Assembly (NCBI RefSeq): GCF_000210295.1
Contig: NC_026743.1
Location: 1,116,001-1,180,000, forward strand
Source of the DNA: Trypanosoma brucei gambiense DAL972
Taxonomy: Eukaryota; Euglenozoa; Kinetoplastea; Trypanosomatida; Trypanosomatidae
Length of the DNA: 64,000 nucleotides
Direction: 5' to 3'
Shown: one piece after another, positions 48,833 to 59,128 of the stretch
Position numbering within the stretch: the stretch's first letter is position 1
Layout: each line of letters opens with the position of its first letter
Made by a program: the position numbers and the translations under genes
The notes under the pieces: model-generated
Database searches by the model: none
What the model saw: only the letters and a program-made list of their open reading frames with translations
Told to the model about the DNA's origin: nothing

Positions 48833-49385
48833 CCCTCCTCGATCACAACGGCCCCGGACCGTTTCACAAACCCCCTACTGAAAGAAGAATGCGAAACTCA
48901 GCGCAGAGGGAGCAACTTGCGGCCTTCAAATATCAAGGGAACACAAATCAGGGTAAAGGAAAGGGCAAGGCAAGGGAGGGAATAATAACGTAAACATAGT
49001 AAAATTCCGCTGACGAGGGAAGCGGAAAAGCACGTAAGCAAAAAAGATATATATATATATTATATGTACAGCTAGCTGACCTTGCTGCCGTTGAGGCTAA
49101 GGGTTAAAGGAAAAAATGGTTGTTAAAACTAAACGGTAGACGAAGAGATACTAGTAGATAACGCGCGTTCACAAGAAAAAAACCCAGGCGGATTCCACAA
49201 TTATTACCAGTGAACACAGCCCGAAGGACCGCCACGGAACAAAAACATATAATTAAATGACTATCCCCTACCATACATCTAGACACCCAGTTGCTAATTG
49301 CTCTTCTGTGAAGAGAAAAAAAAATGCACATTGTCACCTTCCGCTCCATCCCCCCCCCCCATTCCCTATGTTGCCTATTCGATAT
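48833..49385. other. Intergenic gap, Dus2 to COX5B-like gene
   Basis: Contains an AT run at about 49047-49063 and presumed UTR sequence. A C9-10 run lies near 49351-49360. No gene seen. Confidence 0.5.
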
Positions 49386-50060
49386 CTACTCCGCGTTCAG
49401 GTACACCGCGAACTCATGAAAGTCTCGGTCAAACTCCGCCTCGATCTCCGCAAAGGTGTACGCCGGGCCTTCATCGGCTGCCGGCTCATCTGTCCAGTCA
49501 GGGTGCATGACTAACCACGGACGGTTGTGAATGTAAAACCACTGCTGGCACATTGGGCACTTGTTTTTGCTGTACCCTTTCATCATCATGTAGTAGGTCG
49601 ACTGTGGCACATGAGGAGCACAATTTCCAAAGCACATCACGATCTGCTGATCTCCAGGATTGCCCACAGCCTCTACACGGATAGGGCGTTCTTCGCTTCC
49701 AATTGGAGGTTCGTATAGGTGGTTCACGGCAACGTAGGGTCGTTCGTTCCACTCCTCTCGGTCGTGCTCCTCGAGGATAAGAGTATCATCCGCCTCGAAC
49801 AAGTGCCAAACCTTCGCGGGCTCCTGCCAGTAGAGACGCCCGGACCCCGTTACAACATCATCATAAACGGGGAGCGCTTGGTCCATCAGTTTGCTCATGA
49901 AGGGACTCTTACGCCATGTGTCGGGTGGCTGCTGGAACTCATTAAGGTTATGCGGCTGGACTGGGTACGGTTTGTCTTGATACGGTGTAGGTCCAGTGCT
50001 ACCGCCGGAGAGAGCCGTTCTGGTGGCAGCAAGAAGCGAAACCGAAGATTTGCGTAACAT
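49386..50060 (-). CDS. COX5B-like zinc-binding mitochondrial protein
   Basis: Protein of 224 aa with a mitochondrial presequence (MLRKSSVSLLAATRTALSGG). The C-terminal half has the cytochrome c oxidase subunit 5B layout: RPIRVEAVG then QQIVMCFGNCAPH and YMMMKGYSKNKCPMCQQWFY, with two CxxC-type pairs that would hold zinc, as in COX5B/COX4 (yeast). It is longer than the human protein (129 aa) by an N-terminal extension of about 100 residues. Nuclear-encoded oxidase subunits of trypanosomes are known to be enlarged and divergent. NDUFS6 of complex I, which also has a CHCC zinc site, is the main alternative. The GTG further upstream at 50069 is ignored in favour of the ATG at 50060. Confidence 0.8.
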   Translation of the reverse strand: MLRKSSVSLLAATRTALSGGSTGPTPYQDKPYPVQPHNLNEFQQPPDTWRKSPFMSKLMDQALPVYDDVVTGSGRLYWQEPAKVWHLFEADDTLILEEHDREEWNERPYVAVNHLYEPPIGSEERPIRVEAVGNPGDQQIVMCFGNCAPHVPQSTYYMMMKGYSKNKCPMCQQWFYIHNRPWLVMHPDWTDEPAADEGPAYTFAEIEAEFDRDFHEFAVYLNAE

Positions 50061-51061
50061 GTCAGCCACACAACACTTTCTTTTATGCTTATTAACCTAT
50101 TTATTTCTTGCGAAGACCACACAAGGTGCAGTGAACAGGAAATAGTGAATGAAAAAGGAAGAATTTAAGCCATTGAGTGGGAAGAGGGTGGTACATAGGG
50201 GTGGCATGCGCCCACTGCACGCCGCACCCCACACGAATAATTGGCATCCGAACGTACGCTAACACTACCACTTCTGCTTCCCATTCACACCACTATATGT
50301 GTAAAGGGCCATAATCGAATGTTCCCGCTATGAAAAGCAAATGCCGGTTAAAAGAAAAGCTCGGGAAAGCAAAAGTGGATGAACAAGCATATTCGAGTGT
50401 GTGTGTGTGTGTGTGAATGTTAGCCAGAGTGAGGGGATGTAAGAAGGAAAAAAGACAAGGACTGGGGGGAAGCACTACTCTATTGGTCGTTCCTATATCC
50501 ACAGTACATAAAAATGATAAAGCGAAGAGTCAAGACAAACAGAGGGAGAAACCAGTAAACATCAGAGGAGGGCCGATTGAGGCCTCTTGTTTCCCTTTTG
50601 CTTTCATTCAAGTATTTTGCTGATGTTGCCTACTTTACTTTTCGCGGAAACCGTTGGAGGTAAAGTGCGCTAACACTGGAGATTGTGTGTTTACAACATT
50701 TGTAGAACACGCTAAACTGCTGTTGATTTTCTCCACAATCTGAATAGTAAACAAGAGAAAACGGCGTGTACGCGTGTGTGCAGATAAAAAATATTGATGA
50801 AAGATTGAACAATGGAAAATGCTTTATGCGAAGCCGTTTTCACACTGCAATCCCCTGTGTATCAGTATACACTCATAAGCGGGACCATATACATAATTGT
50901 ATGTTACACAGTATGCATACACAGGTCGTTTCACGCAGGGCGGATAATCGTGCGGCTCACGGGCTTCTTCGTTCAAAAAGTGGCTCACGCATATGCGACG
51001 CTGGTGGGAAGGGGAAGAAAATGGGGAGGCACCTGTACTTAGTATTTCATAATTATTGGAT
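50061..51061. other. 1-kb gap, COX5B-like to C2HC gene
   Basis: Presumed long 3' UTR of the zinc-finger gene; contains a GT microsatellite (50397-50415, listed). No supported gene. Confidence 0.5.
50397..50415. repeat. GT dinucleotide microsatellite
   Basis: About nine GT units on the plus strand in the presumed 3' UTR of the C2HC zinc-finger gene. Confidence 0.85.
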
Positions 51062-51967
51062 CTACGCCCTGCCAAATGCCTGCAACATACCGAGGCTTGT
51101 TGTGTTGTCATTAGCAATCCTTATCTGGCCACCCCCGCCACCACCACCTACTCTACCACTCACACGGGAACCAAAGCCCTCACATCGGTTTCCAAATGTG
51201 TTTCCGTGCGATGGCCGTGAAGAGGCGCTGTGAGAGCTTGCCTGCGTCCCCGAAAAGGTGATTCCCATGGGATTTGCTGTTCGCTGCTGTCGCTGCTGCG
51301 CCCCTCGTTGCTGCCTCGCGATCGCGGGTGGGGCACGCGGCTGCCTATTATTTGGACAGGGTTCCTTGGCGCACGGCTCCCCCCACATAGCAGCACTGGT
51401 CTGACGCGCCTGTCGTGCCGCGCGCATTGCCTCAATGAACTCACGGTGTTGTTCACGCCAGCGCGTGCGCGGCACACCCGGAGCAGGTGAAGAAGCACCG
51501 GGCGCTGCCTTCTTCCTCCCCTTTGCGGAAGGCGTACCGAAACAGCCGCCACTGTATTGGCCCTCAATCGCCCGCTGCTTGCTGCTATCAAACACCTTGC
51601 GCTTGACGTTGCCCTTGCAGACGCTCTCGTGATAAGCAATCCGATCAAACAGGAATTTCCTACCACAGCGAGAACATGGGTGTAAATTCATATTTCCCTC
51701 CGGGTGCTCGGATCCGTTGGCAAAAGGATCGTGCTCGTTTAGCGTTCTTGCACCATTTGCACCATTTCCACAGGCAACACCACCAACACTACTTTTCGTT
51801 CCCTTATGAAGCGTCGGACTTATATTTGGCATGACTGGCATAGGCCCATTGGGGTTGAGTTTCCAGCGCTTGAGGGCTTTCTGGTAGCATTGTGGTACGT
51901 GTATACCCAGGGAAGCCGATCCGAACCCCTGTTGACACAAGGGGCAAATGCGAAAGAGAGGCGGCAT
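51062..51967 (-). CDS. C2HC zinc-finger protein (ZC2HC1-like)
   Basis: Protein of 301 aa with two C2HC-type zinc fingers: CPLCQQGFGSASLGIHVPQC near the N-terminus (about 8-27) and CSRCGRKFLFDRIAYHESVC (about 98-117). This pairing resembles the ZC2HC1/FAM164 family. Between and after the fingers the chain is basic and disordered, with Arg/Gln-rich stretches (REFIEAMRAARQARQTS; QRGAQQRQQRT) and a Gly run near the C-terminus before QIRIANDNTT. Such proteins are common in flagellates and often linked to cilia, but the role here is unknown. The frame reaches a GTG at 51976; the ATG at 51967 is chosen. Confidence 0.82.
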   Translation of the reverse strand: MPPLFRICPLCQQGFGSASLGIHVPQCYQKALKRWKLNPNGPMPVMPNISPTLHKGTKSSVGGVACGNGANGARTLNEHDPFANGSEHPEGNMNLHPCSRCGRKFLFDRIAYHESVCKGNVKRKVFDSSKQRAIEGQYSGGCFGTPSAKGRKKAAPGASSPAPGVPRTRWREQHREFIEAMRAARQARQTSAAMWGEPCAKEPCPNNRQPRAPPAIARQQRGAQQRQQRTANPMGITFSGTQASSHSASSRPSHGNTFGNRCEGFGSRVSGRVGGGGGGGQIRIANDNTTSLGMLQAFGRA

Positions 51968-52670
51968 TGTGCACACAAGAAAAAAACAAGGACGGAATAT
52001 GAAACTGTAACTAGTAAAGCGAATGACAGTTGTATACTTGTACAGAACCTTCTGATCTCCTTTGCTGGTGGCTGCTCACCAGACGAAACAAGGGACTGGG
52101 AAAAGACAACGAATGAAGAGTAAAAGAACATCTGCTTTCTCATGGCCGTCCCTACAAAACAAAAAAAACACGGCGGAGGGCAGGGAGAAGTAGCTTCAGG
52201 TTCATGTTATCTCGGCGACACAGAGAGGCGGTAAGCACAATCAATGGCAAAATCATTATAATCCCCTCCTCCCTCCCTCCCTCCATCAGCCCCCGGAGAG
52301 GCTCACAATAGTGTTTAAGAGTTTCTCAGAACCATTTTTATTGCCTGCAGCACATACCACATCTTTAAAATGTCTACCTTCCGACACTCAACGCACTGGG
52401 AAACGAAGCCTCACCTCATGAGTAAACAACAAAGTAAAGTCCCGCTCCATAATACAAACCCACTGCACATTCCTTCACACGCCCCGCCTTCCACAGGAGT
52501 TTCGTTTGCAGCCAGTAACCCCCAAGAAGAGATAGGACAACGAAGAAATGGCGGGAACCCATAAGTACGTTTGGGTGTGCATGCATAAACTCGTGACATT
52601 TGCGTGGCGTGGTAATAGTTTTCTTATTAAGGGGATAGCTGACCTCCGAAGAGGAGACGGCACCGAGTCA
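51968..52670. other. Intergenic gap, C2HC gene to J-protein gene
   Basis: Includes a CCCT microsatellite (52268-52284, listed), otherwise presumed UTRs. No gene seen. Confidence 0.5.
52268..52284. repeat. CCCT tetranucleotide microsatellite
   Basis: About four CCCT units on the plus strand in an intergenic gap. Confidence 0.7.
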
Positions 52671-54170
52671 TCACCTATAGTGAAATGTTTGCTTTTGCCG
52701 GCGCGAACGAGGGTCAACCGTGAAAGAAAATCCTGAGGGCATCCCGCCTTCGCCACAGCCGCCCTGAAACATCATGTTCATCATCTGAAAAATGTCGGCT
52801 TGACGTGCCGGAAAGTCACTCGTACCCCCAGGACTAGATGCATCATCAAGTTGCCCTGAGTCATACAACCTTTTCTTCTGGGGATCTGAGAGAATGGAAA
52901 ACGCCTCACCTACTTCCTTGAACATCTTCTCTGCGTGAGCCTTTTCCTCCTCGGTTGCGTGGGCCCACTTATCCGGGTGCCACTGCAAACAACCCTTCTT
53001 GTATGCACGTTTAATGGAGGAGTCATCCGACTCTCCCTGCGGCAGACCCAATATTTTGTAATAGTCCTTCCTTTTTGCTCTCTTGGCACTAATCTTCATT
53101 TGCTGCGCCTCACCATTGTACGAAGGGTCCATCTCTGCCGCCCTTTGGATATCCCTCAGGGCGTCGTCATAGTTCTCGAGGGCCTCGTGGATACGGCTAC
53201 GACGGGCGTACAACTTCGCACTTTCCGCGCCGTTTTTGATAGCAAAGTCACAGTCAAGTAAAGCGCTTGAATATTCTTTTAGCTCCATCTTGGCAGCAGC
53301 CTGGTTACCCCGTAGAACGGCTGTCATTCGAATGTTTGAGGGATCGACTTCTATTGCAGCCTTGTAACAATTAACGGCAGCGGTGAATCGTTTCTCCTTA
53401 AAAGCCGCGTTACCCTCGGTCTTTTGAGACTCCACTGCCCGTATCTTCTTCAAGAGCTCAGTAGCCTTTCGATTGTCGGGATCCAACTCAATCGTGTGAC
53501 GAAGTATCGACTGTGCGTTATTCAGCCCGCTTTGCCCACTATAGTAACTGGCGAGTGCCCGAACATAAAGATAGTAGGTATCATCAGCGTGTGCACTGGA
53601 AAGAGCCGTCAGCGATCGGATAACCCTCTCGGGGTACAGTGAAGCTTGAGACTCGCCCAACATAATGCCGACAATGGCACAGTCCGGGAACAGTTGGGCC
53701 GCCTTCACTAACTCACGTTCCGCCGCCAGAAAGTTGCGTTCCTCTAGCAGACGCTGACCAGCTTCAAACCCCCTTTGGCCTTCTTCGGCAGTTCTATGAA
53801 GCTCCTGTATCTGCTTTTTGTCTTCCGGAGACGCGCCACAAGCTTCCAGAACCACGAGGGCTTCCTTTAGTTTTTGCGTCGCTTCCCTAAATCTACCCAG
53901 ATGACAAAGTGCGTTGTGCAGACGCGAGTATCCCTTAACAAATGTCTTATCATTGGCGATTGCTGCTTCAGCATCAAGCACTGCCTTCTGATATTCTTTC
54001 ATTTTTATGTAAGCTGCACTTCTGTTAGAAAAGAGTGCTGCCTCCTTGGAATTTAACTTAATCGCTTCGGAGTAGAGTTTAACAGCGTTGGCATATGCTT
54101 CACTTTTAAACGCCTTGTTTCCTTCCTCGCGTAGCTCCATCCAAGAAGCAACACCATCATCAGGCTCCAT
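52671..54170 (-). CDS. TPR and J-domain co-chaperone (DNAJC7-like)
   Basis: Hsp70/Hsp90 co-chaperone of 499 aa. Seven or so tetratricopeptide repeats (ELREEGNKAFKSEAYANAVK at residue 12 to about 365) are followed by a J domain: DYYKILGLPQ, then RAYKKGCLQWHPDKWAHATE with the HPD triad needed to stimulate Hsp70 ATPase, and FKEVGEAFSILSDPQKKRLY. This is the DNAJC7/TPR2 arrangement. It has no signal peptide, so it is not the ER protein p58IPK/DNAJC3, which has a similar layout. The C-terminus is Met/Gly-rich (MMNMMFQGGCGEGGM). A long internal repeat spacing around 100-130 contains an acidic helix. Confidence 0.93.
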   Translation of the reverse strand: MEPDDGVASWMELREEGNKAFKSEAYANAVKLYSEAIKLNSKEAALFSNRSAAYIKMKEYQKAVLDAEAAIANDKTFVKGYSRLHNALCHLGRFREATQKLKEALVVLEACGASPEDKKQIQELHRTAEEGQRGFEAGQRLLEERNFLAAERELVKAAQLFPDCAIVGIMLGESQASLYPERVIRSLTALSSAHADDTYYLYVRALASYYSGQSGLNNAQSILRHTIELDPDNRKATELLKKIRAVESQKTEGNAAFKEKRFTAAVNCYKAAIEVDPSNIRMTAVLRGNQAAAKMELKEYSSALLDCDFAIKNGAESAKLYARRSRIHEALENYDDALRDIQRAAEMDPSYNGEAQQMKISAKRAKRKDYYKILGLPQGESDDSSIKRAYKKGCLQWHPDKWAHATEEEKAHAEKMFKEVGEAFSILSDPQKKRLYDSGQLDDASSPGGTSDFPARQADIFQMMNMMFQGGCGEGGMPSGFSFTVDPRSRRQKQTFHYR

Positions 54171-55012
54171 CTGCTTAAAGAGTACTAGCCCCGAGTCAAC
54201 AGTTCCACGGATCCTATATGTTAGATTGCGGGTTCCACCTTGCTATATCCTAATATGCTCCTGAAACCGAAGGGTCCTGTAATGCCTCCGCGGCCTCTGT
54301 GACACACCTGAATAACCTCTTGAACAACAATGAGAAACAAAACGGAAAAGAATGGGTGGAACCCAGGGAGACTAACTTATATGCACAACCTTTAACAACA
54401 ACCCCCGATGCAAAGCAAACGTCAAACATCGTTGCGGACCATACCTCTCGTTCTTGTACCTTCCTCCTCCATACACACGCATATACCAAAATGAGGAAAA
54501 GTACCGATGATCGATAACCTTTTAGTATTTTCCAAATGCGGGGCGGTAAATGTACAGTGACGGTGTCGCCACTGAGAGGAAACTAAAGGGATCCTCCCAT
54601 ACTGAATGGGGCCCTTACGCCACGTACAGTATCACCGTCATTAACCGCCCGGGAAGCTCTGCACGACGTTAAAATGTCGTCAACCACTGCTTCGGTTGAT
54701 GCCCAGTGTGGTATACATGCAATTACAAAACACGACACCAACAGTGGCTCTCGCCGCGCTCAGGCACCTCCACAACCGACGGCAGTGCATCAACCACAAA
54801 CTAGTACCTTAGCACAACCGAACGCACAACAATAAACCAGACGACTTGGGGACCCGGCGGTGCGAAACCTGAATGGGGAACTTATGTGGTGCAGAAGTGG
54901 GGACTACGAGCTCTTCTGGGTTCAGTTCCTCTATTACACGTGACAGACAACCATATAAGCACGCAACCTACGATCAAATAGTCCTATATGGCATGCCTCA
55001 TTAACTGTTGCA
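54171..55012. other. Intergenic gap, J-protein gene to double carrier
   Basis: About 840 bp, presumed 3' UTR of the carrier gene and J-protein leader. The sequence is less pyrimidine-biased than other gaps; no supported gene on either strand. Confidence 0.5.
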
Positions 55013-57127
55013 TTACCTTGTAAAGAAAATGTCGTGCAAAATCTCCTTCCTCTCCTGGATAACCAAGTCACGACACATATCATTAACAGCAAGCGAAATC
55101 CCGAACGTCGTCGCACTAACAGGCCACCTCCGTGGCATGCAGCGGCGGAAAGAAGCATAGAATCCAGGTTTTAGACACACACTCTTAGCGTCGACTACGC
55201 CAGAAGACGTGAGTTGCTCCACCTGTCCACGTCGCCTTCCGACATTAATGAAATAGGTAGTGACATGACCGACGAAAGAGGCGAGCACGCCAGCAAAAAG
55301 TCGGTGACCGAACGAAGTGCAGTGACAGTGTTCCTTGAGGAATTCGTAGGTCGCAAAACCGACGCCCCCAACAGGCCCTACACCCATAGCCGCAAAGGTA
55401 CTCCACTCGCGAAATGATCGCGGAGATTGCGCTTTTGCTATATCGTGAAGTAGCCAATAATGTGAATGAAAGTGACGTGGAGTCGTGTGTTTCACTGCTC
55501 GGGCGCCCACATGCGCGATAGGGTACAGCAGAGCCGTTGCCGCCGCCGTCGCCACAGCGCCTGCAACAAAGTTTGTAGCCGGCGTTGGCGTTAGAGAAAA
55601 TAACAGCCGCTCTGAAGCTGTCTGGCATATGTCAAACAGTGAGTAAGTGAGGGCACCATACGAAATAACTCGCATCATTGTGACGTCACCACCGTGGGCT
55701 GCAACACCTCTCCAGCAGAGCAAACCATTCGACAGGGGACCGTGCCGGCCGGTTGTACGTGAATATAAACGGCCCAAACACACTTGAAACAAGATTTTAA
55801 GTTGAAGAAGTGCAGCTGTACATGTTTGGGCCACACACGCGGCCATCATTCCGCAAACAAGCCCCTCTGGAAGAGACACCAAGTTTCCCCGACGGGAGTA
55901 TTTCACTACCTCCTCATCGTACTCGCGCATGCGCCGCTTAACGATATCATTGACAGTAAAAACAGTGCTAACGGCTATGGGGCCTTTAATCCAGTTCATG
56001 GAAAGGCCTTTATACCAACCCTGAAGGAAGCCTTCCTCCTTGTAAATCACACGAAGTGCATGGAAAACACCGCGGTAACGACCTGGCGTCACTTGCATGC
56101 GGCGCCGAACAATGTCCAGAGGGTAGGTAGCGGACTGAGCAACAAGTCCAGCAAAACCACCAGCCACAATCCTCTCATGCACAGAAATGGACTTCTCGGA
56201 CGAAAGCTCACGCCATCGAACAATATAGCTCTTCAGAGTCTCGAAGACAGCAAAACTACACCCTGCATAGGGCATAATGCCAATAACAGTAGGAACTAGT
56301 CCAGAATATAGCGACCTCCAGCCGTGATCGGCCACCAGTGACCTGTAAGCCCGGCAGTAGCTGGGGATCACCCCCTTGTCGAAATTGTGAACAGCAAGTC
56401 GCGCCCTCATGAGGTCCAGAGGGTAGGTGCACGCCGTTGCCGTAGCACCCGAAAGTGAGCCACTCAGGAACCGTATGATAACCATTGTGCCCTCATTCTT
56501 TGAAGTACTTGTCCGATCGGCGATCAGTAAATACTGAAACCCCTCACGATAGTAATCAAACGTTACAAATGTCACGGCGGCATATGGCACAACTCGTATC
56601 ATCGTTGCGCCATTACCTATCCACAATCCAGCTATACCGTGCTTCCTCACTGTTGCCATACCCAGCTTACATGCATTGTAAAGTGAGAAGCGCCGCTGGG
56701 AGTCTACTTGGAAGATTATCTTAACCTTGTCAGCGGGTGCAATTACCGTTTTGCTAACCGCACCAGCGATCCCACCAGCGGCAAACCCTTCTAGGAAACG
56801 TACAACTCCCTGGACGACTCGAGCAGCAGAACTCGGTTCTTCAGTAGCGGAGAACTCGCCGTAATATTGAAATCTTTCGAAGTCGATCTCATATTGTCCT
56901 AAGGAGGTAAACCGCTTGTGATGCTCTTCGCAGAAACGACTCCACTGTGCCTCCGAGAGTCCTCCTTTTCCTTCGTGATCGAAGCACTGTACAAGCTCTC
57001 GAATATGTTCAGGCGGAAGGAAAATCAGTGGGGCCACCTTCTTCACTATGACGTCAGTTGGAATGTACGGTACTCCCGTCGTGGAAGAAGTTGTAGACCG
57101 ACCTGCATCAACGTCCTTGGCCAGCAT
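55013..57127 (-). CDS. Double-length mitochondrial carrier protein, EF-hand-like N-terminus
   Basis: Protein of 704 aa, more than twice the normal carrier size (about 300). Residues 50-62 resemble an EF-hand loop (DHEGKGGLSEAQW), lacking the final acid. Residues about 108-405 form a standard three-repeat carrier with APADKVKIIFQ (131-141), YPLDLMRARL and YPLDIVRRRMQ. The sequence around IIFQVDSQRRFS and GNGATMIRVVPYAAVTFVTF resembles the coenzyme A carriers SLC25A42/SLC25A16. Residues about 415-690 look like a second carrier whose signatures have decayed: LLQLKILFQVC, YPIAHVGARAV and FINVGRRRGQVE replace P-x-D/E-x-x-K/R. So the second half probably does not transport alone. The start ATG at 57127 is the first after a short leader. 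Confidence 0.88.
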   Translation of the reverse strand: MLAKDVDAGRSTTSSTTGVPYIPTDVIVKKVAPLIFLPPEHIRELVQCFDHEGKGGLSEAQWSRFCEEHHKRFTSLGQYEIDFERFQYYGEFSATEEPSSAARVVQGVVRFLEGFAAGGIAGAVSKTVIAPADKVKIIFQVDSQRRFSLYNACKLGMATVRKHGIAGLWIGNGATMIRVVPYAAVTFVTFDYYREGFQYLLIADRTSTSKNEGTMVIIRFLSGSLSGATATACTYPLDLMRARLAVHNFDKGVIPSYCRAYRSLVADHGWRSLYSGLVPTVIGIMPYAGCSFAVFETLKSYIVRWRELSSEKSISVHERIVAGGFAGLVAQSATYPLDIVRRRMQVTPGRYRGVFHALRVIYKEEGFLQGWYKGLSMNWIKGPIAVSTVFTVNDIVKRRMREYDEEVVKYSRRGNLVSLPEGLVCGMMAACVAQTCTAALLQLKILFQVCLGRLYSRTTGRHGPLSNGLLCWRGVAAHGGDVTMMRVISYGALTYSLFDICQTASERLLFSLTPTPATNFVAGAVATAAATALLYPIAHVGARAVKHTTPRHFHSHYWLLHDIAKAQSPRSFREWSTFAAMGVGPVGGVGFATYEFLKEHCHCTSFGHRLFAGVLASFVGHVTTYFINVGRRRGQVEQLTSSGVVDAKSVCLKPGFYASFRRCMPRRWPVSATTFGISLAVNDMCRDLVIQERKEILHDIFFTR

Positions 57128-57583
57128 TCACAGGAAACCAACTAAGGCAGCCACACTGTCCCAGTGCCGACACCGTTGTCTATGACTGGGGTGCCAAACG
57201 TCAGGGGAAAAGCGACCAGGGAGTGAAATCGCGCACACAACCGAGCGCTTTACGACTTTGGGTGCCGTCGGGAACACTCCTTCCTGATTCAGCTTCAAAA
57301 GAAAGAGAAAGAGCATAGGGCGAAAATAAAACAGGTGTAAGTCGAAAACATTTAACAACGACCGGTAGTTTTCCCCACCGCATATGCATACATGTGTGTG
57401 CTCACAGTCGTATAGCAGTCAAGTAAACGTAAAATGTACCAACAGAGTCACTGCATATTGTGATGTAAGCCTCACACAGAGCAATATATAACCTTGAACC
57501 AAGAATACAACCTGACGACACGACCTCCAGCACATCAGATGCCTGCAGGTACAGCAAAAGAAAAAAGGCTACATCTAGAGAAG
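57128..57583. other. Intergenic gap, carrier to GAF-like gene
   Basis: Plus-strand purine run at about 57297-57315 is a likely splice tract for the carrier. The rest is presumed 3' UTR. No gene seen. Confidence 0.5.
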
Positions 57584-58924
57584 CTAGTTGATATCTGTTT
57601 TGTTCCGCTTCCTTATGTATGAATCGAGCTCGCCTTTAATGGAACGGAACCCGCACTCGTAATCTTGTCCCTCAAGGCGGTACAGTCGAAGTTGTTCTTC
57701 AGCTTCTTCGTACAGCGCCTTTATGCGTGTCAGCTCCCTTCTTACCACCTTCAGTTCAATATTGTTGGAGTGTTCTTCCTCGGACAACCCCACATAATTT
57801 GAGATACCGCGGTTCCAGCAACTTTGCATGTTTTCGACGTACGCATCGATCTCCCGCAATGTGGGGACCGCAGAAAGTCCCTGAGGTGATGCCTTGTTAG
57901 ACCCCAGACGAGGAAGTGACTCCCGTTTTATCAACAATGGGGGCTCACACTCCTCAATCTTCCTCCAGTAATTTTCATCTATTTGTGACTCAACGGCACC
58001 TGGTTCCTCTGTAGTGACGCTCACCTTCCCCTTCCACCCCCTCCTGGTTGGTTTAGGAAGCCTCTTTTTCGGTTCAAAGGGAGCTAATATGTGTTGAGTT
58101 ACTGGGTCAAAAAAACTATTAACCCAGTCCATTTGGGGAAACATTGACATAAACTGACCAATTAACTGAGAAGTTGTTAAAATAACTCCCTCGTCTGACT
58201 TACTAAAGGGCATAGTCCCCTGGCATTTGTTTTCCATGTGAACGACTGCTACAGCTGATTTTCGAGGTGTTTCTGTCGTAAATACAGGAAAAATAAGGAG
58301 ACTTGAAGTGACACGCGATGAATCAACCGTATACTGATTAAGGGCAATCCCGCTACCCAAAACTTCCGCGTCCACAGAGCCTAGGCATCTGTGATGAACC
58401 AACTGGGGGGGAAATGCAAGCCTGGCCGCGCAGTTTGCTATGGAAATCATCTCATCATCTTTGCGAATAAATATATGAGATGAGGATGCTTTCGAAATTC
58501 TTGTCGCGCCTTCAAGGATATTATACAACGTAGCAGCTATGTACTTTGATACCTCCTTCGATATTTGAAGAGGTCCGCCAGGTACCTTCTCCCTTGGAAT
58601 GCGATACGCCGTTACACTTGAAGGTTTGGTAATTACAACCTTCTTCCCTTCGTTAGAACGACGTTGCCCGGGTGTTTGCCTTCCCTCGTTAACTAGCTCA
58701 GGTAACCCGTCAGCGCGATTGGGTCGTTCCTTCTCCGTGAAATCACCAGTCATAGTCCGACCACTCTCCCGTAATGCCGATTCTATCGGCCCTATAGCGC
58801 CACGGATTCTATCAGGTAGCGGTCCCACTTGGTGATGAAATTCCGGGCGTGTCCTTGCAAAGGTATCAAGCATTTCAGCTATTAGTTTCAGTTCATCAAT
58901 CTGTTCACGATGAGGAAAGGTCAT
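57584..58924 (-). CDS. GAF-like domain protein with C-terminal coiled coil
   Basis: Protein of 446 aa. Residues about 120-265 have the secondary-structure pattern of a GAF domain: a helix KYIAATLYNILEGATRISKA, then strands SSHIFIRKDDEMISIANCAA, a second helix-strand set ending LLIFPVFTT, AVAVVHMENK and a helix with LTTSQLIGQFMSMFP. GAF domains bind cyclic nucleotides or other small ligands; trypanosomes have GAF-containing phosphodiesterases, but no catalytic domain is present here. The C-terminal 100 residues form a coiled coil (LKVVRRELTRIKALYEEAEE). Function unknown; a flagellar sensor or scaffold would be a guess. The ATG is followed upstream by an A-rich leader (complement of 58926-58937). 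Confidence 0.72.
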   Translation of the reverse strand: MTFPHREQIDELKLIAEMLDTFARTRPEFHHQVGPLPDRIRGAIGPIESALRESGRTMTGDFTEKERPNRADGLPELVNEGRQTPGQRRSNEGKKVVITKPSSVTAYRIPREKVPGGPLQISKEVSKYIAATLYNILEGATRISKASSSHIFIRKDDEMISIANCAARLAFPPQLVHHRCLGSVDAEVLGSGIALNQYTVDSSRVTSSLLIFPVFTTETPRKSAVAVVHMENKCQGTMPFSKSDEGVILTTSQLIGQFMSMFPQMDWVNSFFDPVTQHILAPFEPKKRLPKPTRRGWKGKVSVTTEEPGAVESQIDENYWRKIEECEPPLLIKRESLPRLGSNKASPQGLSAVPTLREIDAYVENMQSCWNRGISNYVGLSEEEHSNNIELKVVRRELTRIKALYEEAEEQLRLYRLEGQDYECGFRSIKGELDSYIRKRNKTDIN

Positions 58925-59128
58925 CTTTTTTTTTTTTGTCCTCAGTTAGTAAATACGACCTAGTTACTTTCGATATCGTAGCAAATAAAAAACGTATATG
59001 TAAGTATATATAGCGGCAACGACAATAGCAATTAGAATCGCTCATTGGAACGGCAACGACAGACCCTGTATAAAGATGATAATTTTCATCGTATACACAA
59101 ATTCAACGTACATTAAAAAAAAAAATGA

